Below are positions 43,468 to 51,482 of a stretch of DNA of 64,000 bases, one piece after another; within the stretch, counting starts at the first letter, position 1, and each line of letters opens with the position of its first letter. The notes below the pieces were generated by a model that was given only the letters and a program-made list of their open reading frames with translations, was not told the DNA's origin and searched no databases. The stretch spans positions 2,728,001 through 2,792,000 of the forward strand of contig NZ_CP162495.1 in the NCBI RefSeq assembly GCF_040939125.1, read 5' to 3'. Source of the stretch: Clostridium sp. BJN0013. GTDB lineage: Bacteria > Bacillota > Clostridia > Clostridiales > Clostridiaceae. Made by a program: the position numbers and the translations under genes.

Positions 43468-43875
43468 ATGACCTTTGATAGCTTTGTTAAAACACACCCT
43501 ACCTGCTCGGTAGTCAAAGACAGCCAAACAGCTCGCGAAATTTATAACAACATCGTCTGGAATGAGGAAAATCGAATAAAAATGGCTGATTTATCAGCTT
43601 CCGACATTCCAGCCCTCATAGCTATCGCATCACAGATTGTTGATTTATGCGCATCACAGCCCAATTGCGATCTTGATATCACAAACGATACGGTCAAGCA
43701 GGTAATCGGAAGAATGATATCAGTGGCGCTTGCCCCGTTGGGGCTTGAGCCCGTAAAAAAGAAGCGGCTTCCGCAGTCAACGGACCAAGACATCTTTAAA
43801 AATGCGACTTCATATGCCGCAACAGGCACTCCGACTGAAAGGGTTGAAAAACACATCGTTCCTATTACAAAATAA
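43468..43875 (+). CDS. Unrecognised plus-strand gene between portal and terminase (moron candidate)
   Basis: The 135-aa soluble protein has no family I can name. It begins TFDSFVKTHPTCSVVKDSQTAREIYNNIVWNEENRI and has a mid segment LSASDIPALIAIASQIVDLCASQPNCDLDITNDTVKQVIGRMI, mostly helical. It is read opposite to all surrounding late genes and its 3' end overlaps the terminase stop by 11 bp. GGGGGAAAATTAT precedes the ATG at 43468, and its own promoter with repeats lies upstream. Independent expression during lysogeny is therefore likely; roles such as superinfection exclusion or an anti-defence protein are possible but unsupported. Confidence 0.65.
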   Translation: MTFDSFVKTHPTCSVVKDSQTAREIYNNIVWNEENRIKMADLSASDIPALIAIASQIVDLCASQPNCDLDITNDTVKQVIGRMISVALAPLGLEPVKKKRLPQSTDQDIFKNATSYAATGTPTERVEKHIVPITK

Positions 43876-45508
43876 GCAGTCCCCGCTCGTTGTACACTGA
43901 TTCTCCGCCACTGCCGTTACCACATCGGATGGCGCGGTCTAGTGCCATGATGGTTGCTACCGCGCCGTCGATTTTCTCAGTCGACTTTTCCTTATCCGCC
44001 TTTATATTTCCGGCAGGATCGGTTCGGACAAAAATGTTGTCCATCATCCACCGAAGGACCGGATGACCTCCGTGAGCTATTTTCTGTTCCAAGGTCAGTT
44101 TCATCAGTTCTTTGGTCGGTGGAGACATATCTTTAAAGCCTTGGCCGAATGGAACAACCGTAAAGCCGAGGTTTTCAAGATTCTGCGTCATTTGCACAGC
44201 ACCCCAACGGTCAAAGGCGATTTCTCGAATGTTATATTTTGTACCAAGCTCTTCTATAAAGCTTTCTATAAAGCCATAATGGACCACGTTGCCCTCCGTG
44301 GTTTTAAGAAACCCTTGCTTTTTCCATACATCGTAATTTACATGGTCACGGCGTACGCGCAAATCGATGTTGTCCTCCGGTATCCAGAAGAATGGCAAAA
44401 CCATGTATTTATCATCCTCATCCAATGGCGGAAAGACCAGCACGAAAGCCGTAATATCGGTCGATGAGGAGAGGTCAAGCCCACCATAGCAGACGCGCCC
44501 TTTTAGAGCTTCTGTATCAACGGTAAAAGCACAAGCATCCCATTTGTCCATTGGCATCCAGCGCACGGCCTGTTTTACCCATTGATTGAGCCGAAGCTGT
44601 CGGAAGCTGTTCTCCTCAGCCGGGTTTTGCCTTGCTGATTCAAATGCTGCTTTAACCTTATCCATGCTGACGGTGATTCCCAAAGATGGATTTGCTTTCT
44701 TCCACACTTTTGGATCTGTCCAGTCATCCTCGGGGTCAGCCCCATATATAACGGGGTAGAAGGTTGGATCGTTTTTTCTGCCATTTATAATATCAAGGGC
44801 CTTCTGGTGTACCTCCCAGCAGATACTGTTCTGGTTGTCGCCAGCAGTAGTTATAAGGAAATACAGCGGCTGCATTCTTGCATCACCACTGCCCTTGGTC
44901 ATAACGTCGTACAATTTTCTGTTTGGCTGGGTATGAAGCTCGTCAAACACCACACCGTGGGTGTTAAAGCCATGCTTGTTTCCAACATCAGCTGAAAGCA
45001 CCTGATAAATACTGCCTGTCGGCTGATAGATGAGTCGCTTCATAGAGTCGAGGATTTTCACTCGTTTGGACAGAGCCGGACACATCCGCACCATATCTGC
45101 TGCCACGTTAAAAACGATGGATGCCTGGTTACGGTCGGCAGCGCATCCGTAAACCTCAGCGCGTTCCTCATTATCTCCGCAGGTGAGCAACAGGGCAACA
45201 GCCGCCGCTAGCTCACTTTTTCCCATCTTCTTCGGTATTTCTACATAAGCTGTGTTGAACTGCCGGTAGCCGTTCGGCTTCAGAGTTCCAAATACATCAC
45301 GAATTATCCTCTCCTGCCAATCGATTAGTTCAAAAGGCTTTCCCGCCCACGTACCTTTGGTATGTGAGAGGGCTTCGATAAAGGCAACGGCATAATCGGC
45401 GGAGGCTTTATCATAGATAGAATCAGCCGACTTAAACCGGGTTGGTGTGTATTTCTTGAGTTTTCGTATATCCGCCGCCTCCTTCCGAGCATAAAAATAG
45501 ACCTGCAT
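43865..45508 (-). CDS. terL: Large terminase subunit
   Basis: This 547-aa packaging motor and nuclease has a variant Walker A PKKMGKSELAAA near residue 95, then Walker B GVVFDELHTQ, and LYFLITTAGD as the coupling motif. C-terminal nuclease acids sit in GGLDLSSSTDITAF, EIAFDRWGA and KIDGAVATIMALDRA. It is of the phage terminase_1 type common with P27-type small subunits. The small subunit gene is not adjacent but 5.3 kb upstream (50836-51387), with accessory genes between them. The ATG at 45508 is preferred over 45523. Confidence 0.95.
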   Translation of the reverse strand: MQVYFYARKEAADIRKLKKYTPTRFKSADSIYDKASADYAVAFIEALSHTKGTWAGKPFELIDWQERIIRDVFGTLKPNGYRQFNTAYVEIPKKMGKSELAAAVALLLTCGDNEERAEVYGCAADRNQASIVFNVAADMVRMCPALSKRVKILDSMKRLIYQPTGSIYQVLSADVGNKHGFNTHGVVFDELHTQPNRKLYDVMTKGSGDARMQPLYFLITTAGDNQNSICWEVHQKALDIINGRKNDPTFYPVIYGADPEDDWTDPKVWKKANPSLGITVSMDKVKAAFESARQNPAEENSFRQLRLNQWVKQAVRWMPMDKWDACAFTVDTEALKGRVCYGGLDLSSSTDITAFVLVFPPLDEDDKYMVLPFFWIPEDNIDLRVRRDHVNYDVWKKQGFLKTTEGNVVHYGFIESFIEELGTKYNIREIAFDRWGAVQMTQNLENLGFTVVPFGQGFKDMSPPTKELMKLTLEQKIAHGGHPVLRWMMDNIFVRTDPAGNIKADKEKSTEKIDGAVATIMALDRAIRCGNGSGGESVYNERGLLIL

Positions 45509-45580
45509 CAAGCAAGCCTTCAAAATCTATCTGTACGAGAAACAGAGCCGTTTTTGGCACTGTTCTCTGTGTTTTAGTAT

Positions 45581-45760
45581 TTATTTCTCTTCGCCCGTCA
45601 GAATAAAACGGGCATATGCACCAGTGTTATCCGCGAGGTAAACAAGTAACTCAGCGTATCCCTCTCTCATAGCGATTTCCTTCACCTTCGGCACATCAAA
45701 CATGTTCGTTTCACCTGTTGCGCGGATGGCTAGAATCTGTTCCTTTATCTTCTTATCCAT
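45581..45760 (-). CDS. Small DUF5049-like phage protein
   Basis: This 59-aa protein is found by translating the minus strand from the ATG at 45760. It begins DKKIKEQILAIRATGETNMFD and continues VPKVKEIAMREGYAELLVYL, a mostly helical sequence that matches small DUF5049 proteins of clostridial phages. GGAGGTCGAAA precedes the start, and the gene overlaps the cyclotransferase-like gene by 8 bp. It is part of the accessory group between the two terminase genes. Confidence 0.75.
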   Translation of the reverse strand: MDKKIKEQILAIRATGETNMFDVPKVKEIAMREGYAELLVYLADNTGAYARFILTGEEK

Positions 45761-46202
45761 TTTCGACCTCCTTAGAATCCTCCACAGCCTGTTTTAGAAT
45801 ACCGATATCGAAGTCTGCAGTCTTGTAGCCATTTAAGATAACGCTGTAATAAAAGCAGCTTGGAGTGCCGAGTGGTCGACCTTCATTCATGATGTAAACC
45901 ATAGTTTCTACGTTCTTTTTGCCAAGTTTGACTTTGACTGTTTCCTTTCGGTAGAGGAACGGAAAACCCTCGTAGCGATCGAGTGCCGCTTCATCAGCCG
46001 GGGTAATCTCCCACAGCAGGCATGGGACTGTCTTGCCTTTAAAAGGTTCCACGGTCGCCACAGAGCCGCCGTGTGCCCCTCGAAACAATAACTGGTAGTC
46101 CTTCAAAACTACTGGCCCGACAGGTTTTGCTGTGGGGCAACGGTGCGCCATTTGCTCAAGGTTAAGATTTGAGCCATAGGCGAGATAGAATGTTTTATTC
46201 AT
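45753..46202 (-). CDS. Gamma-glutamylcyclotransferase-like (AIG2/GGCT) protein
   Basis: This 149-aa protein starts with the family signature FYLAYGSNLNLEQMAHRCP and contains the catalytic-glutamate region LDRYEGFPFLYRKETVKV. Enzymes of this fold release 5-oxoproline from gamma-glutamyl peptides or amines. It lies next to an amidoligase gene, the pairing noted for bacterial and phage loci thought to make and break gamma-glutamyl or peptide amide bonds. The ATG at 46202 follows AAGGAGGACAAAGACA. Substrate unknown. Confidence 0.85.
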   Translation of the reverse strand: MNKTFYLAYGSNLNLEQMAHRCPTAKPVGPVVLKDYQLLFRGAHGGSVATVEPFKGKTVPCLLWEITPADEAALDRYEGFPFLYRKETVKVKLGKKNVETMVYIMNEGRPLGTPSCFYYSVILNGYKTADFDIGILKQAVEDSKEVENG

Positions 46203-46237
46203 TGTCTTTGTCCTCCTTATTTTTGCGGGGCAACCGT

Positions 46238-47137
46238 TCAGGCTGCCCGAAATCGCCAAGCAGCCGAGCCGTCCAGGTGGGCGGTCAAGTGCTCCCGGCA
46301 GTTTGCGAATTCCTCGCCGATGAAACCGATGCGATTGAGGTAGGTTCGCATTGCGAACTTTTCATTTTCAGCCTGCGGTTTCTTTGCCGAGGCGCATTTC
46401 TGTGTGAGTGCCTGGTGGTTGAGAGCAAGGGCGAGAACAATGTAGCTTCTTACCTTACCTGCGTGTAGTTCGCTGTTGAAGCCTCGAAGCTCGACCGTAT
46501 GGTTGCCGGTGAAAAAGCTGTGCAGGTTAAGAAAATGGTATCGGCTTGAATGGTAGTGGCGGCTGGTGCTTTCGCTGTAGCCCTCGTACCAAAGGTTCTC
46601 TATGGCTTCCATCGTTTTCGGTTTGCGTCGGTTTATTTTCTCGACCAGGAGGCTATCCATCTTTTTGCAGTAACTCATTCGTTCAGGTGCTATCTGCAAA
46701 GCCTTGTAAAAAAGGTCATTCTTACTAGCGATGATGTTCATGAAGTTCCTTATGCTCCTCGGTGTATGGTCCGAGCCGTTAAGGTGTATGTGAATTCCGC
46801 AGGAGTTGTTTGCAAATCCGCCAGCGTGACGAAGCTGCCTGACCAATTCCTGAAGTATTTCAATGTCCTCGCGGTAGGTTAATATGGGGCTTACTAGCTC
46901 AACGCTATAATCGCGGGTGGCAGCTACCTTCTGGCGGCCTTGTTTCTTTTGGCAGGAGATGCTGCCGTCGCTCATAAACTTCCAAACCCGTCCGTCCGGG
47001 GCCGTTACCTTCTTGGTATCGTAATAATCGCCGGTGTGTGTAACCGTTCCGTTTAGGAAGTCGGCTGCAACCTTGGCCGCGTCGTTTCTTGTAATGCCTG
47101 TAAACTCAATCTCAATCCCGAATCTGCTTGTAAACAT
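46238..47137 (-). CDS. Phage amidoligase
   Basis: The 299-aa protein carries the glutamine-synthetase-like amidoligase marks: RFGIEIEFTGI near the start, DYSVELVSPI, NNSCGIHIHLNGSDHTPRSIRNFMNI and HTVELRGFNSEL. Such enzymes join a carboxylate to an amine with ATP. The last 45 residues (QAENEKFAMRTYLNRIGFIGEEF) are repeated in the protein encoded at 47490-48293, which lacks the catalytic part. The ATG at 47137 follows CAGGAGGAAAACCAC. Its own promoter stands at 47183-47214, and the next gene downstream is the GGCT-like gene. Confidence 0.85.
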   Translation of the reverse strand: MFTSRFGIEIEFTGITRNDAAKVAADFLNGTVTHTGDYYDTKKVTAPDGRVWKFMSDGSISCQKKQGRQKVAATRDYSVELVSPILTYREDIEILQELVRQLRHAGGFANNSCGIHIHLNGSDHTPRSIRNFMNIIASKNDLFYKALQIAPERMSYCKKMDSLLVEKINRRKPKTMEAIENLWYEGYSESTSRHYHSSRYHFLNLHSFFTGNHTVELRGFNSELHAGKVRSYIVLALALNHQALTQKCASAKKPQAENEKFAMRTYLNRIGFIGEEFANCREHLTAHLDGSAAWRFRAA

Positions 47138-47182
47138 GTGGTTTTCCTCCTGAATGTGTATGTTTTGCGCTTTCCGCATGTA

Positions 47183-47214
47183 CATATATCACTCTAAAAG
47201 GTTTATATAGCAAG
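47183..47214 (-). promoter_or_regulatory. AGAGTGAT-class promoter before the amidoligase gene
   Basis: On the minus strand CTTGCTATATAAACC, 4 bp, AGAGTGATATATG. TTGCTA and the TATATG after TGA fit -35 and extended -10 boxes. Near-identical arrangement at 48323-48355 and 26109-26139. Confidence 0.65.
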
Positions 47215-47272
47215 CGAAATCCGAGAAATAAAACACATCAAATTATGGGTGTGTTTCTACGAGGCCATACCC

Positions 47273-47497
47273 TTACAACTTCCGCACCGCATCTTCTCCG
47301 TACACAACACCCAGAGAGGAACCGATATCCCATGAGCAGAAAATTGTACCTGTATCGTCCACTAAGTCCACGGTTCCTTGGTCGCCGGGCCTTAGTTTCG
47401 AATAAGGGTCGTTCATGTGTACCAATTCCACTCGTGTGCCAGATGGGTATTGCTTACGGATGCGTTCCACCGTCTCCCTTGATGGAAAGTTATTCAT
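47273..47497 (-). CDS. DUF4314-like small protein
   Basis: The 74-aa protein (NNFPSRETVERIRKQYPSGTRVELVHMNDPYSKLRPGDQGTVDLVDDTGTIFCSWD) has an SH3-like beta-barrel look with the Pro-Gly-Asp-Gln-Gly turn that marks DUF4314 proteins. They are widespread in firmicute mobile elements beside amidoligase genes. Function unknown. It overlaps the upstream gene at 47490 by 8 bp. Confidence 0.82.
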   Translation of the reverse strand: MNNFPSRETVERIRKQYPSGTRVELVHMNDPYSKLRPGDQGTVDLVDDTGTIFCSWDIGSSLGVVYGEDAVRKL

Positions 47498-48293
47498 CAG
47501 TCATTACCTCCTCAGCTTTAATCGGAGCGCCATTCTTAAAGGCGCTATTGCCTGATAGGTTCTTTAGCAGGATTTTACGTTCCATCTTGTATTCAGTGCC
47601 GACAAAACCAAGCCGGATGAGGAAACATCGAAAAGCATACTTCTCATTTTCCACTTGCTTTTCGGTAGCATTGACTCTTTGCTGTATTTTTGCCATCTCG
47701 CATAATGCAGTAACAAAATGCGTGTAGCTTTTGACCTCATCTGAAGTAAGCTCTCCTTGAAACCAAGGGAAGCTGATAGTTTCTTCACCTGTAATGATAT
47801 GGGTGCAATCAGTACCGAGAGCCTTTTGGATTAGAGAGGATTTGCTTTCAACCAATCGCTTGAGGTTTTCAAGAGCCATATCGGTAAAAGCCGACCTTGG
47901 CATCTCGATGGTCAATCGGTTAGGTTCGAGCGTATCCTCTTGCTCGGATTCCCCGTATGCAGGTGGCTCCTCGTTATCGTAGTAAGGGCTGACCCTGCCA
48001 CCAAGAGCGGCTTCGTAAGGAATTTGAATATCCTCTGGTACAGGTTCAGCTTCCGGGAGTGGAGCGTCGTATTCTTCTGTAATAGCTTTGAAGTCGTGCA
48101 ATCCCTGAAGGTCAGCAACCAGTTCGGGATTGTCATCTCCTCTGAGTATCCCATTCTTGTCAATGTGGTAGCCGCCTACCTCGTAAGCGAAGGTTGGTGC
48201 ACCGAGGTATTTTGTCGGAGCATTTAATTCCTGGCTGATTGCTCCTACCAGTGATTTTCGTTGTGCGCCTATAACATTATAATTAATCTGCAT
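47490..48293 (-). CDS. Protein with amidoligase-like C-terminal tail
   Basis: The 267-aa protein has an N-terminal segment QINYNVIGAQRKSLVGAISQELNAPTKYLGAPTFAYEVGGYHIDKNG, an acidic Pro-rich linker, and a helical C-terminal part. The final part (KQVENEKYAFRCFLIRLGFVGTEYKMERKILLKNLSGNSAF) aligns with the end of the amidoligase encoded 350 bp downstream (KPQAENEKFAMRTYLNRIGFIGEEF). Similar proteins are sometimes labelled virulence-related. The shared tail suggests a common docking partner or a substrate relation with the amidoligase. The gene has its own AGAGTGAT-class promoter. Confidence 0.65.
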   Translation of the reverse strand: MQINYNVIGAQRKSLVGAISQELNAPTKYLGAPTFAYEVGGYHIDKNGILRGDDNPELVADLQGLHDFKAITEEYDAPLPEAEPVPEDIQIPYEAALGGRVSPYYDNEEPPAYGESEQEDTLEPNRLTIEMPRSAFTDMALENLKRLVESKSSLIQKALGTDCTHIITGEETISFPWFQGELTSDEVKSYTHFVTALCEMAKIQQRVNATEKQVENEKYAFRCFLIRLGFVGTEYKMERKILLKNLSGNSAFKNGAPIKAEEVMTDE

Positions 48294-48322
48294 TTTTCAT
48301 ACCGCCTTTCTTTTTCGGTACT

Positions 48323-48355
48323 ACATATATCACTCTGAGCGCTGTAAATAGCAAG
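48323..48355 (-). promoter_or_regulatory. AGAGTGAT-class promoter before the 267-aa gene
   Basis: On the minus strand CTTGCTATTTACAGC, 4 bp, AGAGTGATATATG, with the same spacing as at 47183-47214. It lies about 30 bp before the start at 48293. Confidence 0.65.
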
Positions 48356-48422
48356 TCGTTTCGAGCATATTTCTGTAGGGAAACTGTTTCGATTGATCGG
48401 CGGCGTTTTGTGTAGATGGAAT

Positions 48423-49664
48423 TTAGTCGTCAGCATTTATTTCCTGCAGATCACTATACTTATACTCCGTACCATCTCTCCATAGAAATACACTATCTGC
48501 GTTCCCGGCCTGCTCAATATACCTTTTTACAATCACGTCGCAGTACTTTTCATCCAGTTCAACGGTGTAGCAGATACGATCTGTCTGATCGCATGCAATA
48601 AGAGTACTTCCCGAACCACCGAAAGGATCGAGCACGATGCAGTTGGTCAGGCTTGAGTTGAGAATCGGGTATGCTACCAGTGCCACAGGCTTCATGGTAG
48701 GATGGTCTGCATTCTTCTTCGGCTTCTCAAATTCCCAGATGGTGGTCTGCCTACGATCGGCATACCAGTTGTGCTTTCCAGACTTCTTCCAGCCGAAAAG
48801 AACAGGCTCATGCTGCCATTGGTAAGGTGATCGACCGAGAACAAGCGACTGCTTTTTCCAGATGCAAGTACCGGAAAGGTAGAAACCTGATTCAGAGAAT
48901 GCCTTTCTAAAATTCAGACCTTCAGTATCTGCATGAAACACATAAATAGAAGCATCCTTCGCCATTGCCGCCTCGGTGTTCTTAAACGCCTCAAGCAGAA
49001 AATTGTAGAATGCTTCATTTCCCATATTGTCGTTTTTGATTTTGCCCGCCGAACCTTCATAGTTGACGTTGTATGGAGGGTCGGTTACCACAAGATTTGC
49101 GAGTTTCCCGTCCATCAGTAGCGTGAAAGTGTCAGCCTTAGTAGAATCACCACAGACTAGCCTGTGCTGCCCAAGCTTCCAGACATCGCCTTGCTTGGTG
49201 AGTGCAGGCTTTTGCAGTTCAGCATCCACATCGAAGTCATCATCATGAATACCGTCCTTAAGCGAATCCTTAAAAAGCGCATCAAGTTCGGCAGGCTCAA
49301 AGCCGGTGAGGGACACGTCAAAGTCCGCTCCCTGCAAATCCGCAATGAGGAGAGCCAGCTTATCCTTATCCCAATCACCGCTGATCTTATTGAGGGCGAT
49401 ATTGAGGGCCTTTTCTTTTTCCTCATCCATTTCAATAACCACACACTCGACTTCGGTGATGCCCATATCAAGCAGCACCTTCAAACGCTGGTGGCCACCG
49501 ACAACATGAGATGTAGTCTTATTCCATATAACGGGTTCAACATAACCGAACTGCTCGATGGAGCGTTTCAGCTTTTCATATTCTGGGTCACCGGGTTTCA
49601 AATCTTTACGAGGATTGTAGTCGGCTGGAATCAATAGCTCAGTTTTCAGTTTTTCTATCTGCAT
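48423..49664 (-). CDS. ParB-domain DNA methyltransferase
   Basis: The 413-aa protein joins an N-terminal ParB/sulfiredoxin-like domain (LLIPADYNPRKDLKPGDPEYEKLKRSIEQFGYVEPVIWNK, then VVGGHQRL) to a beta-class amino-methyltransferase. The catalytic motif is VVTDPPYNVNYEGS and the SAM motif is VLDPFGGSGSTLIACD. Order IV before I fits N4-cytosine or N6-adenine DNA methylases. It overlaps the metK-like gene by 26 bp, so enzyme and cofactor supply are translated together. It probably modifies phage DNA against restriction or marks packaging substrates. Confidence 0.92.
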   Translation of the reverse strand: MQIEKLKTELLIPADYNPRKDLKPGDPEYEKLKRSIEQFGYVEPVIWNKTTSHVVGGHQRLKVLLDMGITEVECVVIEMDEEKEKALNIALNKISGDWDKDKLALLIADLQGADFDVSLTGFEPAELDALFKDSLKDGIHDDDFDVDAELQKPALTKQGDVWKLGQHRLVCGDSTKADTFTLLMDGKLANLVVTDPPYNVNYEGSAGKIKNDNMGNEAFYNFLLEAFKNTEAAMAKDASIYVFHADTEGLNFRKAFSESGFYLSGTCIWKKQSLVLGRSPYQWQHEPVLFGWKKSGKHNWYADRRQTTIWEFEKPKKNADHPTMKPVALVAYPILNSSLTNCIVLDPFGGSGSTLIACDQTDRICYTVELDEKYCDVIVKRYIEQAGNADSVFLWRDGTEYKYSDLQEINADD

Positions 49665-50817
49665 ATTTCTCAGCCGCCTTTCTTAAATTTGTGTACATAT
49701 TTACATCCTCCCACGGGAACAGACAGGAATTGAAATGACCATAGGCCGCCGTATCGGAGTAGATTGAATTTCGCAGCCTTAGTTTTTCAATGATTGCCGC
49801 CGGTCGGAGGTTAAACACATCCTGCACAATATTGGTAAGCTGATCATCGGTGAGTTTGCCAGTACCAAAGGAAGTCACGTCAACTGCCACAGGGTTTGCC
49901 TTTCCTATAGCATAAGAAAGAGCGACCTCGCATTTCTCTGCAAGACCGCTCCATACGATGTTCTTTGCAATGTATCGCGCCATGTACGCGCCACTTCGGT
50001 CAACCTTGGTTGGGTCCTTGCCACAAAGGGCACCTCCGCCGTGAGACGCAAGACCACCATAGGTATCGACCATGATTTTTCTGCCGGTTAAACCTGTATC
50101 GGCAGCGGGACCACCTTCGACAAATCTGCCGGAGGGATTAATAAGGATTTCAGTATCATCATCAAACGGAAAATCCTCAAAACACTGCCAAAGTACATTA
50201 TTGATGATATCCGTTTTCAATTCTTCTTGTGTCTTACCCTTATCATGCTGAACTGAAACTACAATGGCTTTCACACGCTTGGGCTTGCCATCCTCATATT
50301 CCACAGTAACCTGTGCTTTGCCGTCAGGCAGAATACCCTTAATGAGTTTTCCTTTGCGGCAGTTGTCAATGCGTTTTACAATGCGATGGGAAAGCACCAG
50401 TGGGAGGGGCAGGTTCTCACGTGTTTCATTGGTGGCGTAACCATAAACCGTGCCTTGGTCACCGGCTCCTACAGAACCGTATGGGTCATTGACACCATTT
50501 CGTGCTTCGAGCGCATTATCTACACTCGCCGCAATGTCTGCACTTTGCTGGTGTACAAAAACAAATACTGTGAACTTCCACGGATTGTATCCCACCTCAC
50601 GAAGTACATTTTTTACGATGAAGCGTATGTCTACTTTACCGCTGCAGGTGATTTCGCCCGCCACGATAATTTTACCTTTGGTCGCCATGACCTCACAGGC
50701 CACGCGGGAAGCTTTGTCTTTACGAAGACAAGCATCCAAAATATTGTCAGCAATGAGATCACAGAGTTTATCCGGATGTCCCATGCAGACACTTTCTGCT
50801 GTTTTATAAGTAATCAT
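49639..50817 (-). CDS. metK: Phage-encoded S-adenosylmethionine synthetase
   Basis: The 392-aa enzyme makes S-adenosylmethionine from methionine and ATP. It keeps GHPDKLCDLIAD near residue 13, GAGDQGTVYGYA, and GGGALCGKDPTKVDRSGAYMAR, where the usual Phe-Ser of GGGAFSGKD is Leu-Cys. Full length suggests an active enzyme. Its stop region overlaps the start of the DNA methyltransferase by 26 bp. A prophage copy of a core metabolic gene, coupled to a methyltransferase, points to cofactor demand during infection or to resistance against phage defences that destroy SAM. Confidence 0.93.
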   Translation of the reverse strand: MITYKTAESVCMGHPDKLCDLIADNILDACLRKDKASRVACEVMATKGKIIVAGEITCSGKVDIRFIVKNVLREVGYNPWKFTVFVFVHQQSADIAASVDNALEARNGVNDPYGSVGAGDQGTVYGYATNETRENLPLPLVLSHRIVKRIDNCRKGKLIKGILPDGKAQVTVEYEDGKPKRVKAIVVSVQHDKGKTQEELKTDIINNVLWQCFEDFPFDDDTEILINPSGRFVEGGPAADTGLTGRKIMVDTYGGLASHGGGALCGKDPTKVDRSGAYMARYIAKNIVWSGLAEKCEVALSYAIGKANPVAVDVTSFGTGKLTDDQLTNIVQDVFNLRPAAIIEKLRLRNSIYSDTAAYGHFNSCLFPWEDVNMYTNLRKAAEKYADRKTEN

Positions 50818-50835
50818 ATTTTCCTCCTATCTGAT

Positions 50836-51387
50836 TTATTTTCCTCGCCTTGCCATGAGCAGACGTTCCATTACATCGTCCTGCGGGCTAGCGCCGTTGT
50901 ATTCTCCTGTACAGTTTTCTTTAACGATCTGGAAGATCTCCATCCACAACCGATTGGTTTGGTTCATGTAATTCTGACCCATTGCCACATAAGGGCTTTG
51001 AATGGCATTACCCGTAGTCGGGTGTTTTGCTAAAAAGCCATATTCAGTGACAGCTTCCTCACATTGAATCCAACGAGCCACGCTCATAGCGTAGCGTTCC
51101 AATAACTGCGGCGATACGAGAACAGCACATCCACGTTCGTTTAGCCACTGCCATGTATTTCTGTAGATTTCTCCTGCAACCAGTGCTTTGCCGTCTTTTT
51201 GTATAGCTTCCAGGATTTTATTGGGCTCGGGCATTTCAAGTCCTTTTAGGTCTGCCGTATCCTTAAATTCCATCACCGTCAGTTTTCTGCCTCCTGGATT
51301 GCCTTCGGCAATTTTGTCAGTCAGGGGCTTCTTTTTCGCACCTGCACCTACACGAGCACCGCCTCGATTTGTACCGTCTTTCGCCAT
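50836..51387 (-). CDS. terS: Small terminase subunit, P27 family
   Basis: The 183-aa protein begins AKDGTNRGGARVGAGAKKKPLTDKIAEGNPGGRKL, the Gly/Lys-rich head of P27-type small terminases. LKGLEMPEPNKILEAI and the helical YRNTWQWLNERGCAVLVSPQLLERYAMSVARWIQCEEAV follow. It recognises phage DNA and recruits the large subunit. The large subunit gene lies 5.3 kb downstream, which is unusual because the pair is normally adjacent. It starts the late operon after the HNH nuclease. Confidence 0.9.
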   Translation of the reverse strand: MAKDGTNRGGARVGAGAKKKPLTDKIAEGNPGGRKLTVMEFKDTADLKGLEMPEPNKILEAIQKDGKALVAGEIYRNTWQWLNERGCAVLVSPQLLERYAMSVARWIQCEEAVTEYGFLAKHPTTGNAIQSPYVAMGQNYMNQTNRLWMEIFQIVKENCTGEYNGASPQDDVMERLLMARRGK

Positions 51388-51482
51388 ATTTTCACCTCAC
51401 TTAGCAGGGTTGGGGCTATTCCCTCGTTTGAAACCGCGTTTTTTAACACGAAGCCCCACGCCGCTGTCCGCTAAAAATAGTT

